Assembly (NCBI GenBank): GCA_958298945.1 | Contig: OY282610.1 | Coordinates: forward strand, 21,848,233 to 21,912,232 | DNA length: 64,000 nt | Source: Atherix ibis | Lineage: Eukaryota; Arthropoda; Insecta; Diptera; Athericidae | Direction of reading: 5' to 3' | The notes under the pieces: generated by a model | Database searches by the model: none | The model's input: only the letters and a program-made list of their open reading frames with translations | What the model was told of the DNA's origin: nothing | Program-made: the position numbers and the translations under genes | Shown here: positions 55,638-64,000 of the stretch, in pieces | How positions within the stretch are numbered: the stretch's first letter is position 1 | How the letters are laid out: each line of letters starts with the position of its first letter

Positions 55638-56830
55638 TTCTCAAAAAGAGAATTACATAAAGATACCTAATAAGTCTTGTCCATCGTTTCTTCTCAAAAA
55701 GAGAATTACATAAAGATACCTCATCCAAAGTATTGTCCATCGTTTGGCTACAACTTTTTCCCATCTTTCTAGCAGCATAGGAATTCCGTGTCGAAAAAGC
55801 TGCTTGTCTTTTAACGCGATCCACTAATCGACGCAATTTTTGGTATCTTCGTAAGATCGGAATTGCAGCTCAGCCAGGCGACGCGTCATCTACCGGAAGA
55901 TGTAGTAGTCGGAAGGGGTGATGTCTGAGGAATACGGCAGATGGGTTTTAACCTTAGATTATAGAAGAACTGGAATTCAGTCCAAATTTTTTCAAGCACA
56001 AACATTTCGTTTTCTAAAAGAAAAACTTCCTATTTGCTGTAGTGAAGAATAAAACTATTTATGCAAATGTATTAATTTATGCTGACTTGTTCGTAAACTA
56101 TGTAAAATTTAAAAAAAAAAACTGTATGTAAACTGTCACTCTGCGATAAGTATCTGAATGTAAACAAAAATATGCAAGCATTTCGGTATGCTACCACTTT
56201 ATGGAGAATGGCGTATTTTAAAACTCTCCGAAAGTCTACAAAATTAAGGCGCTTGATATTTTATTATTATTAACAAAATAAATAGATTCGAAATTGCGGG
56301 CCTATTAATATATTCTTTAATTAAAGATTTTAAACACCTCAAACGCTTTAATTGTGTTCGGAAGCGAGCTCCTGTGCTGGTTTCACTTGGTTGCAACAGC
56401 TCATAACCACGCCGAGCTGGTCCCGTCAAATTTATAGCAAGAGCTTCAGAAAATCCTTCCTTTTTTGCCGTTGGGACATTTGTTTACAGGTGAAAAACGC
56501 CGTCCGACGTCTCTCGGTTTCATCTCGTATAATAATCAATTTCCTTGTTTTTGGATTATTCCCAAGGCTTTTAAACGATGGCAAATGGCTTGACATGGAT
56601 TTTTTTACAGTAATGCCTCCAATTCTGCGTCTTCAAACTTCTTCACCGGTCCGAGATACTCATTGTCTTCCACGTCGAAATCACCACTTTTGTAGCATTA
56701 GAACCTAATACAAGCCCCACCATAAATTTCTTCAATCATTGGACGCTTCTCAGCTGCATATTTTTTCGATTATTTGGTTTAAATTTTGACATTTTCGACG
56801 TACAAAAAAATATACAACGCCGATAAAAAT
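55638..56830 (-). pseudogene. Old mariner transposase relic (irritans/mauritiana-like)
   Basis: Read leftwards on the minus strand: MSKFKPNN at 56792, then SGDFDVEDNE and KKFEDAELEALL near 56.6 kb, HRLKALGIIQKQGN and MKPRDVGRRFFTCKQ. The block with the first catalytic Asp is deleted. Then follow QLGVVMSC-type and ELLQPSETSTGARFRTQLKR sequence near 56.4 kb. After an unrelated or collapsed stretch (about 55.97-56.25 kb) the C-terminus appears: LPYSSDITPSDYYIFR (third Asp), RRLAELQFRSYEDTKN, RHGIPMLLERWEKVVAKR. Two stops interrupt the last part. At its left edge TTCTCAAAAAGAGAATTACA and following sequence is tandemly duplicated (55638 and 55691, 53-bp step). Confidence 0.78.
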
Positions 56831-57483
56831 TCATAAATGTAATGATGAGGAGCTGTTGACAGATGCCTAAGCTTACGATTTGACGTTTCTGATTCGATAT
56901 TTTGGACCACTATTTCTCATTTGTACTCCATAATAATATTACCGAAGATCTGAACACTAGAAGGTTAGGAACTCGGCCAAAAAAAACCCACCAGATGTCA
57001 CTGTTGATGGTTCTTAGCCTTATTTGAAAATTTTCTTTAAAAAAAATATGACTAACAATAAATTACCCTTTTTGACCACACAGAAAATATTACAATATAA
57101 AAAATTAATGGTAGTTGGGAAATTTCTCCGTCCGATGGCGCTGTTAGTGGAAATTTTATACTGATTTTTTTTTAACTTAATAATTTCCACAATTAAATTA
57201 TCAATTAATTGATCAAACATCGAAAAGATATCCTCTTTTGACTTTTACTGAACATTATAAGTTAATAAAATTAATTAATTTTTTTTTAAAGATGGTATTT
57301 AGTAAAGATAGACAATTTGTGAATAAGTTACAAGTCCTTGCAATCACAGATACTCCGTAAAATTATGGATAACCCTTTTAATAAGGCAGACCGGCATCAT
57401 TGAGAGGAGCTGCCCCTCCGTGCAGCTTATCCGTTGCTAGTCCACTGTACTGCTTAATTACTGAAGTTGTGTTTTTGTAGTGC
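56831..57483. other. Unassigned sequence
   Basis: A patch near 56.85-57.0 kb may still belong to the flank of the mariner relic. The partner of the possible dispersed repeat lies at 56985-57130. No gene recognised. Confidence 0.35.
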
Positions 57484-58560
57484 GTTATGAAAAATGGGAC
57501 AGCGAAATTGGGAGCAACGATGTGCAATCAATATTTTTTAAACTTCATTAATTAGCAATTTTGATTTACAAAAAGTAGCAGGGAACATCTGGGGAACATT
57601 CTTCATTAAGAGCAGAAGCTCTTCGATGGTATAGAATGAACATTCGCTCAAGGGAGCCGTCAATATCAAAAGCCAATGAAAATAGAGAACTTTTGAAAGA
57701 CTTATTTATAAAAAGACTTCTCATCAAAATATGAAGCGAGTGAAGGATTTTTTGTTATGGCAGTCCCGGTTAGGTGGTCGCATATTCAGATTTTGCAAAG
57801 ATTTCGCACTGCTAAAAATTGAACTGTTCGATCACATGTTCTGGTGGCCTGATCATCACATAGTGGTCGAATCGACTACCCGGCTGGAAACAAGCCAAAT
57901 GGGTCCTCTTTTTTTATAGACCACCGAAATAGGATGGTCACGTGGAGTGAATCCAGGCTAGTCTTCTAAGCCCTTTTGTGTGTTGTTTTTTTGTTGAACC
58001 CTTTTTTATTTGATATTTATTTACTCTTCGGAGGTTTTTTCAAGTAAAACAAAAACCCCTTTTAGTATGATTAATGAATTTTTTACGTTCAGGAGCGAAC
58101 CCCCTTACATCTGTCATATATGCTGGACAACAGTTAGTTTGACGAAATTCGTCAATTAACTTTGAAGCTGAAGAAAAAGTCCTTGAAAAGCACAGTGAAA
58201 TGGTTCTTCGCATCTAATTGGACATTGCAGATACTTTGATAATGCTCCTATCTATCAGAGAGGTTTTGGTAGAAAAAAAAAGGGATTTCGTTAGTTCAAA
58301 CTACCCTCCCCCCTACCTATCCCCTGATTTTAGGGCGTGAAACATTATTTTTTGTTCTAAAAAATAAAAATAAACATACTGATAGGATGTCGTTATTTTG
58401 GTACTTCCCACCAAGCAAGCATGCAAACGAAGAGTTGAAGGTGATTTCAGTTGAAGCCATCCAACACTGCTAAGAAAAATGGAAACAACGCCACCAAAAG
58501 AACTACTTTAAAGGCGATAACAAAAAAAATCACTCACAAAAAAAGGAACACTTAAGAATT
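57484..58560 (+). pseudogene. Old mariner-type transposase relic
   Basis: On the plus strand MGQRNWEQRCAINIF (57494) is followed after frame changes by GEHSSLRAEALRWYRMNIRS and REPSISKANENRELLKD. This matches the first helix-turn-helix and the G-PSTSKT-ENI linker of mariner-type proteins like that of element H. Much farther on, FDNAPIYQR near 58.23 kb resembles the HDNAP motif of the second catalytic Asp, and AIQHC-EKWKQRHQK with YFKGDN near 58.46 kb resembles the usual C-terminus. The middle part is not recognisable (57.73-58.1 kb holds an open stretch of unknown nature). No terminal repeats were found. Confidence 0.5.
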
Positions 58561-59243
58561 CATCTTATAATAACTGAAATGTTTATGTTGTGATAAAATG
58601 CAAGTAAAATGACGACGAAGGATTATAACACGTGCCAAATTGAATAAAATCTTTATTGAAATTATAAGGACTATATAACAGGATGATTTGTCATATCTCA
58701 TATTATATTGTGCACTCTTTTAGAAGAGTTGAAAAATTATTGCTTTTACCAAATATTTTTTGACTATACAATATGTTCTAGTAAAAAATATGGAAAAACC
58801 AAAGTCGACACATAAGGTTTTACGTTTAATATTATTGCAAAAAAAAAAAATTTTAAATTTTAATACACACACACACACATAAACCATTTGAATATGAAAA
58901 AAAAACTGGTACGATTCAGGTGGCAGGTGCTCTAGAGGGAATATAGTCCCAATTAATATGCTGTCATGGTTGAATTTTTCGCCATTTAACAGTTTTTGTT
59001 TTTAGATAATAAAAATAAACAAAAAAATTTACAAGTCGTACAGAAACTGTTCTCTTTTCGTGGAAGAAGGAAGGGAGGGTGAGTAGGATGAATAAGGTGG
59101 TTTGGGGTGAATAAGTTGACCTTTAAATTTTTCAAAGAAACTTTACTGAAATTGAGTGCTTTTGAAAAAAGAGAAGCTTTTGGCTTTTATAATAACAAAA
59201 ATGGAAAAATTTGTCGCAAGAATAAAGAAAGTTTAGATACTCT
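58561..59243. other. AT-rich DNA with no recognised gene
   Basis: Contains the inverted partner (58606-58639) of the short dispersed sequence at 48.96 kb and a short CA tract near 58865. Confidence 0.4.
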
Positions 59244-59326
59244 AAGGATTTCGCCAGCTCAGCTGACTAGATCTAGATAATGCGTGCAACTATCTAGATC
59301 TAGTCAGCTGAGCTGGCGAAATCCTT
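59244..59326. repeat. Perfect 36-bp inverted repeat with an 11-base loop
   Basis: The arms are 59244-59279 and 59291-59326, including CCAGCTCAGCTGACTAGATC and its complement, with the loop ATGCGTGCAAC. It is the longest perfect short-loop palindrome seen in the window and is less AT-rich than its surroundings. It is not part of a recognised element end. Confidence 0.97.
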
Positions 59327-59459
59327 TACTGGACAGATCTGTTTAGCGCGTTGATTGGGCGTATCTCAATCCTTACAGATTCAGGCGGCCCGTGGTATTA
59401 TGTCTAACGATAGATATGCTACGTTAAATAACATTACAGTAATACCTTAATGATAATAT

Positions 59460-59840
59460 TGACAACTACTTAGACTCCTGGACAACCAATCAAAACTGAC
59501 ACTAAGGAATAAACTTTTAATTTACAACACAATTTCAAAACCAATCTGCACTTATGATATTGAACTTTGGGCTGCTTCTAAACGTTCTACAATAAATCTT
59601 TAATCCAAAGTCCTTCGAAAAATCGTTGATGGCTCCCATTCTATGTTCGTCACAAAGCTATTGATCGTGACTTAAATATAACCTTTTCCCGAGTTGCTCG
59701 TTATAAAAAGTTTCATTGCTGATTGTCGTACCACTTAAATACCTTTTGTTACTAAAAAAAGATACCACGTCTCCATAAACCCTTATCGGCTTCAATTGGG
59801 AACGTTAAAATGTCTTTTATGTGATTGAGGATAATGAATA
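59460..59840 (+). pseudogene. Jockey-like LINE reverse transcriptase C-terminal fragment
   Basis: On the plus strand: LRNKLLIYNTISKPICTYDI followed by ELWAASKRSTINL, then a frame-shifted SKVLRKIVDGSHSMFVTK. This matches the Jockey-clade segment L--K-LLYK-ILKPIW-YGIQLWG...S--SKVLR-I--APWYV. Stops and frame changes follow. No 3' end or poly-A tail was identified. Confidence 0.7.
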
Positions 59841-60342
59841 AAATCTCAACTAATACGTTTTTGACAAATGCGATTTTTTTTTAAAAAAATTTCACTAAAT
59901 TGAAAAAAAAATAAGAAATTTTTTTTTTTTTACGAAAATAAAATCTACAGTGTAGATTTAATAAAATCTACGTAATAAAAATTACGTATGTAATGGTTTT
60001 TGAGCAAAAAATTTAAAGTATAGAAGGAAGGGCACGGTAAATGCCAACTCATGAGGAGCTACAACATCTTTTTTAAATAAAGAGGACGAATTTACCCTGT
60101 ACCATTTAGGTGTCCATTGTCCCTAACTCCCTAATTTCGATTCCCCCTCCTTCCCCCCTCTACCCAATTTTATACTATTTATAGTTGACGCTTAAGTCTT
60201 CGATGGGCATTTTTAGGAAAAGAAGTGGAGGATAGTTCTTGAACGAGGAGATTAGTATGATTGGAGACACAATAACGGAACTTTTTATAACGAGACATAG
60301 TAAAATCATGAACAAAAGCGACTTTGAGATTGTGGTGGATAA
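59841..60342. other. Unassigned sequence
   Basis: A pyrimidine-rich stretch at about 60120-60170 and AT-rich sequence; no gene recognised. Confidence 0.35.
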
Positions 60343-60401
60343 CCCGTCGAAACCAATCCTTTCATTAAGTGTTTTTTAATAAAAGGATTGGTTTCGACGG
60401 G
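60343..60401. repeat. Perfect 20-bp inverted repeat with a 19-base loop
   Basis: The arms are CCCGTCGAAACCAATCCTTT (60343-60362) and its complement (60382-60401). It lies exactly at the left limit of the Jockey fragment that continues to the right. Confidence 0.95.
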
Positions 60402-60491
60402 AATTGGAAGGATCAGTAGGACCCCAGAGCTCTAGTCCGTAAGTCCATATTGGTTTCAGTAGGGGATTGTATAAAAGTACTTTGATGTCTA

Positions 60492-61774
60492 ACAGTTCGG
60501 CTGAAAAGTTTGTAAGGTTGATGTGTAGATGGCGCCTCTTGCAAAAATCTACTTAATTGACAGCAATCAGCATGCTTCAAATGATTTCTGTCAAAATTCG
60601 GTCGATTGGTTCTTGAGATATAGCATTTTGAGTGGAGCAACTTTTGTTATTGAAAAAAAAATGGATAAAGACGAATTTCGTGTATTGATAAAGCATTGCT
60701 TTTTGATGAAAAAAAATACAGTGGAAACCAAAGCATGGTTTGACAAACGTTATCCGGACTCTGCTCCAGCTATTTCAACTGTGGAATATTGGTTTCGTCA
60801 ATTTCGAACTGGTCGTACGAGCACAGTTGATGCAGAACGCAGTGGACGCCCAAAAGAGGTGGTTACGGCAGAAAACATCAAAAAAATCCACAAAATAATT
60901 TTAAATGATAGTAAAGTGAAGTTGAGCGAGATAGCTGAGACTCTGAAGATATCGAAAGAGCGTGTTGGACATATCGTGTATGAATATTTGGGCATGCGAA
61001 AGCTGTGTGCATAGTGGGTGCCGCGTGAGCTCACTGTGGACCGAAAACAACAACGTGTTGATGATTCTGAGCAGTGTTTGGAGCTGTTAAAGCGCAATTA
61101 ACCCGAATTTTTGCGTCGATATGTGGCAATGGATGAAACATGGCTCCGTCACTACACTCCAGAGTCCAATCGGCAGTCGGCAGAGTGGAGAGCGAGCGAC
61201 GAACCGAATCCAAAGCGTGGAAAGACGCAACAGTCGGCTGGCAAGGTGATGGCGTCTGTATTTTGGGATGCGCATGGTATAATATTCATTGACTATCTCC
61301 AGAAGGGACAGACGATCAACAGCGTCTATTATATAGCGTTATTGGATCGTTTGCAGAAAGAAATCGCTAAGAAACGGCCTCATTTGAAGAAGAAAAAAGT
61401 GTTGTTTCACCAAGACAATGCACCGTGTCACAAGTCGATGAAAACGATGGTCAAACTCAATGAATTGGGCTACGAATTGCTTCCCCATGCACCGTATTCT
61501 CCAGATCTGGCCCACAGCGACTTTTTCCTGTTTGCAGACCTCAAGAGAATGCTTGCTGGCAAGAAATTTAAGACCGATGATGAAGTGATTGCCGAAACTG
61601 AGGCCTATTTTGAGGCAAAACCGAAAGAGTACTATAAAAGTGGTATCGAAAAGCTGGAAGATCGCTATAATCGCTGTATCGCCCTCGAAGGCAACTATGT
61701 TGAATAAATAAAATGAATTTTGCAAAAAAAAATATTTTTGCTGTGTTATCTTATAAACTTTTCAGCCGAACTGT
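60492..61774 (+). mobile_element. Mariner element G, complete 1283-bp copy with near-perfect ends
   Basis: The ends are ACAGTTCGGCTGAAAAGTTT (60492) and the inverted AAACTTTTCAGCCGAACTGT (to 61774), identical over the outer 20 bases. The flanking TA dinucleotides are at 60490-60491 and 61775-61776. It is inserted in a Jockey-like LINE. It is the best preserved mariner of the window. Confidence 0.97.
60661..61707 (+). pseudogene. Mariner transposase of element G: one frame, two stop codons
   Basis: A single frame of 348 codons runs from MDKDEFRVLIKHCFLMKK (60661) to GNYVE and TAA (61705-61707), the normal size for a mariner transposase. It contains the two helix-turn-helix regions (FDKRYPDSAPAISTVEYWF; LSEIAETLKISKERVGHIVY) and the WVPREL linker. 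The catalytic residues lie in YVAMDETWLRHY, FHQDNAPCHKS and YSPDLAHSDFFLF, with 34 residues between the second and third Asp. The usual APSD is HSD here, with the Asp kept. Only two lesions are visible: TAG at 61012-61014 just before WVPREL, and TAA at 61099-61101 in LKRN-PEFLRRY. Both lie before the catalytic core, so no useful product is expected. No frameshift was found. Confidence 0.96.
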
Positions 61775-62129
61775 TATAGTAAGTTTAGAACGTTTTTCTA
61801 CAATTCGAAGTAGTTGCAGATATCTTCTTTTTAGTTCTTGCCTCTTAAGTCTTGTGTGTGGATTCCATGTCAAGACTTTATCTAAGTACGGAACTATATA
61901 TTGAACTTCGGTGTGTTGTGGTATTTCGCTGCCATTAAGGTTAATGGGAGGATATGATTCATGGCAGAGAGTTAAAGTTACGTGGGTAGATTTATGTTCA
62001 TTCACTTTTATTGTCCATCTAGTAAAGCAGCTCTGAAGGATTTGGATTTGGAGAATTTTGGAAGCATGATGGGGTTCAACCAAATTGATGGTATTTTATC
62101 TATGAAAAAGAAGAAAAATAGTTAATATG

Positions 62130-62690
62130 TTTTGTGTGCTGGCAAGGTGAAATCGCTGAGATATAAAGTGTGTTCCAAAATGGACGTTATTATTTACTTG
62201 TTTCTTGGGCTGTACGGCATCGTTTTGTTCAAACCACATATCGTCCATTTTGCCATATTTGGCAATTTAGGCATAAAAACCATTAACTACACGTATAATT
62301 GCCTGACCAGCTGAATTTTCGAAGAAGAATGGTCCGATAATGCCTCCAGCACAAAATTCGCACCAAACAGTAACTCGCTATGTTCTCAACAATTACTCGT
62401 GGATTTTCTGAACCCCAAATTCGACTATTTTTTCGATAAAAACCAAGCCCAATCAACATGCAAATGAGCCTCATCGCTGAAGATAATACATTCAACAAAC
62501 TCCATGGTCAGTAAACTTTTTGCGTCAATTGAACTTTGGCAGCATAAAAATGCAAATCTTTCGTGAGAATAGTGTACGCTTTAGAGAGCTTCTCGAAATG
62601 TCCAATAGATGACTCTCACCAAAACTCTCACAAACTGCTTCGATGTTGTGTGTTGAACAATATTTAATATCACTTATTGATCCAATTCAA
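62130..62690 (-). pseudogene. Transposase relic, rosa (DD41D)-like family
   Basis: On the minus strand: IIFSDEAHLHVDWAW near 62.5 kb (first catalytic Asp), KNSRIWGSENPRVIVEN, then RVTVWCEFCAGGIIGPFFF and ENSAGQAI, VVNGFYA, and MDDMWFEQNDAV near 62.2 kb. In the last block the QQDG around the second Asp is altered to EQND. The order fits the family well. The copy uses two or three frames and stops before the block with the third Asp. It abuts the Jockey fragment on its left. Confidence 0.78.
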
Positions 62691-62881
62691 CTTTTTTAAA
62701 TTAATTTCTTCATAATTGATGAAGTTACAATAAATCACTATTCCAAGCATATTTTGTAAGGTCCTTAATTTTTAATAACCGTAAATTGTCTTTTTATTCG
62801 TTGGCAGCAACACTTTACCTTACAAATGGCGCCAAAATTCAAATTTTGCGTATACCATCAAAAAGTTACCGGAATTTTTAA

Positions 62882-63819
62882 TCAGAGAATTAAATATTCG
62901 GTTTTCGGTATGTCCATCAGTGCTGCCTGCGATTTTTCCATTACTTCGTCTCGGCTGTTGAAACGCGTTCCCCGTAATGGTTTTTTAACTCGATTGAACA
63001 GAAAGAAGTCACAGGGAGCCAAATCAGATGAATTCGGTGGTTGTTGGATGGTATTTGTTGCATTTTTCGTCAAAAAATTACAAATAATGATGGCACTGTA
63101 CGACGGTGCATTATCATGGTGCAAAATCCACGAGTTTTCTGCCCACAATTCTGGTCTCTTTCGCTGAATTTGCTTCACGCAAACGTCTCACAACGCCCAA
63201 ATAATACTCTTTGTTTACTGTCCGGACTTCTGGCAAAAATTCATGATGCACTACACCATGAAAACCGTGAGCATTGCCTTCTTTTTTGACTGAAAACGAC
63301 GTGGTTTTTTTGGTCTCGGCTCATTTGGTGAACGCCCTTCACTTGCCTGATGTCTGGATTGCGTGTCGTACTCATAAACCCACGTCTCGTCTCCAGTAAT
63401 GATCCTTTTGATGAATGTGGGATCGGATTCAGCCTCGCAAATCATGTCTTTTGCGACGTCAACACGGTCTCTTTTTTGCATGAAATTAAGGTCTTTTGGC
63501 ACCAACTTTGCTGCTACACGACGGAAATTTAAATCATAAAACAAAATGTCTTGGACGGATCCATAGGCAATGTTCAAGTCCTCCGCTATATCTCTTCGTC
63601 GGAGGACTTGAACATCGATGTCGATGGTCTGCGACTGCGTTCATCATCTTCGATTGACTCACGACCACTTTTGAACCGCTCGTGCCACTGGTAAATGACC
63701 GTTTTCTTTAGAGAATCGTTGCCGAAACACTTTTCCAACATTTCCAACGTTCGCGCACCATTAAATCCGTTTTTTACGCAAAATTTAATACAAGTTCGTT
63801 GTTGCAAATTTAAATCCAT
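62882..63819 (-). pseudogene. Mariner-type transposase of element H, deletion plus frameshifts
   Basis: From MDLNLQQRTCIKFCVKNGF (63819) the first helix-turn-helix leads to YQWHERFKSGRESIEDDERS and RRPSTS. There about 25-30 residues are missing, and a short antisense stretch follows (see the inverted repeat at 63570-63615). Then come EDLNIAYGSVQDILF, RRVAAKLVPKDLNFMQKR and RIITGDETWVYEYD (first catalytic Asp). After a frame change near 63.2 kb the last part gives QRKRPELWAENSWILHHDNA (second Asp) and NSSDLAPCDFFLF (third Asp, 34 residues between). It ends within the C-terminal domain. Clearly inactive. Confidence 0.9.
63570..63615. repeat. Perfect 16-bp inverted repeat inside transposase H, at a deletion junction
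   Basis: The arms are ATGTTCAAGTCCTCCG (63570-63585) and its complement (63600-63615), with a 14-base loop. The left arm is the genuine coding strand of the EDLN stretch; the right arm is an inverted extra copy lying exactly where coding sequence was deleted. Confidence 0.95.
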
Positions 63820-64000
63820 TTCTAAAATTGTAAAAAATCGCCAACACGTAACTTTTGCAAATTTCAAGCTATGACGCTATGATTTAGAGGGAATATCCAA
63901 CAACAGATGTACCAACTTAATGAAAACAGAACTCAAATCAAAACGATCGGAGCGCCACACTCCCATCGTTCCGGGAACTTTTTTTTAAACAAGGTGGTAG

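Larger units (their letters stand above)
60402..62090 (-). pseudogene. Jockey-like LINE reverse transcriptase, split by mariner G
   Basis: On the minus strand the right part (62083 to 61777) gives RWTIKVNEHKSTHVTLTLC, HESYPPINLNGSEIP and VPYLDKVLTWNPHTRLKR, ending at RSKL. The left part (60489 to 60402) gives DIKVLLYNPLLKPIWTYGLE, then LWGPTDPSNS. These are consecutive blocks of a Jockey-clade reverse transcriptase (K--HV-FTLR..., YLG--LD..L-W--H, LLYK-ILKPIWTYGIQLWG). Mariner G (60492-61774) sits between them in a TA. After removal of the mariner the two parts join, with one additional frame change. Confidence 0.85.
62855..63997 (-). mobile_element. Mariner-type element H at the window end, about 1.14 kb
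   Basis: The left end CCATCAAAAAGTTACCGGAA follows a TA (62853-62854). The right end, read inward on the minus strand, is CCACCTTGTTT, then AAAAAAAAGTTCCCGGAACG, next to a TA (63998-63999). The ends are similar but not identical, with the common core AAAAGTT(A/C)CCGGAA. The interior is one degraded transposase. Confidence 0.75.

Noticed and set aside
57731..57919. 62-codon plus-strand frame within the old mariner relic
   Set aside because: It lies where the middle of the transposase should be but does not match it or any other family I know; left as unknown sequence.
1..64000. tRNA, rRNA or viral (endogenous) genes
   Set aside because: I looked for the conserved GGTTCGAATCC-type arm with a matching acceptor stem and for polymerase or capsid motifs, and saw none that held up.

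Overview
The window looks like gene-poor, AT-rich, repeat-dominated nuclear DNA of an insect. The evidence is DNA transposons typical of insects: several mariner elements, four of them close to the Mos1/mauritiana type; at least five relics, plus one short probable piece, of a transposase I take to be the insect 'rosa' (DD41D) family; and Jockey-like and RNase-H-bearing LINEs. There are no operons, bacterial signals, rRNA or tRNA. I found no host protein gene that I would defend strongly. The best candidate is a short exon with a signal peptide near 28.7 kb. The order cannot be settled from the sequence. A fly or other holometabolous insect is a reasonable guess, not a result.

Layout. About 0.8-3.6 kb is one uninterrupted array of an 8-bp unit (AGTTTTTC). 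A degenerate ACGATAAAAATTT repeat covers 5.4-7.5 kb, where it is split by mariner copy A, and 9.3-11.6 kb. GTGACT-rich minisatellites fill 13.8-17.3 kb, and a second, probably related minisatellite of opposite orientation lies at 22.1-23.8 kb. From 20.3 to 20.9 kb and from 26.9 to 29 kb the sequence is more complex and less AT-rich, and could hold host promoter or exon sequence. A 334-bp tandem array at 30.5-31.9 kb is made from the end of a LINE, and more LINE reverse transcriptase follows. A CTTAATTTCGCCATTTTG array fills 34.3-36.9 kb. A 112-bp array fills 38.1-41.3 kb and is split by mariner copy B.

From 43.4 kb to the end the window is a transposon graveyard: an internally deleted mariner (E), a LINE split by mariner C, a rosa relic with an internal hairpin-bearing tandem expansion, mariner F, mariner D, two old mariner relics, Jockey fragments, a Jockey copy split by mariner G, another rosa relic, and mariner H at the window end.

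How the parts relate. Four mariner insertions (A, B, C, G) sit in recognisable older repeats and are flanked by TA duplications, so the empty sites can be read and the order of events deduced. All transposase genes seen are broken. The least damaged are copy B (one clear lesion region plus a C-terminal frame change) and copy G (two stop codons, no frameshift). Several short-loop, near-perfect inverted repeats (arms of 16-36 bp) recur and look like scars of local template switching. Two tandem arrays contain matches to vertebrate/insect insulator or Polycomb-type factor motifs (CTCF-like and YY1/Pho-like) in nearly every unit, which deserves a functional check.
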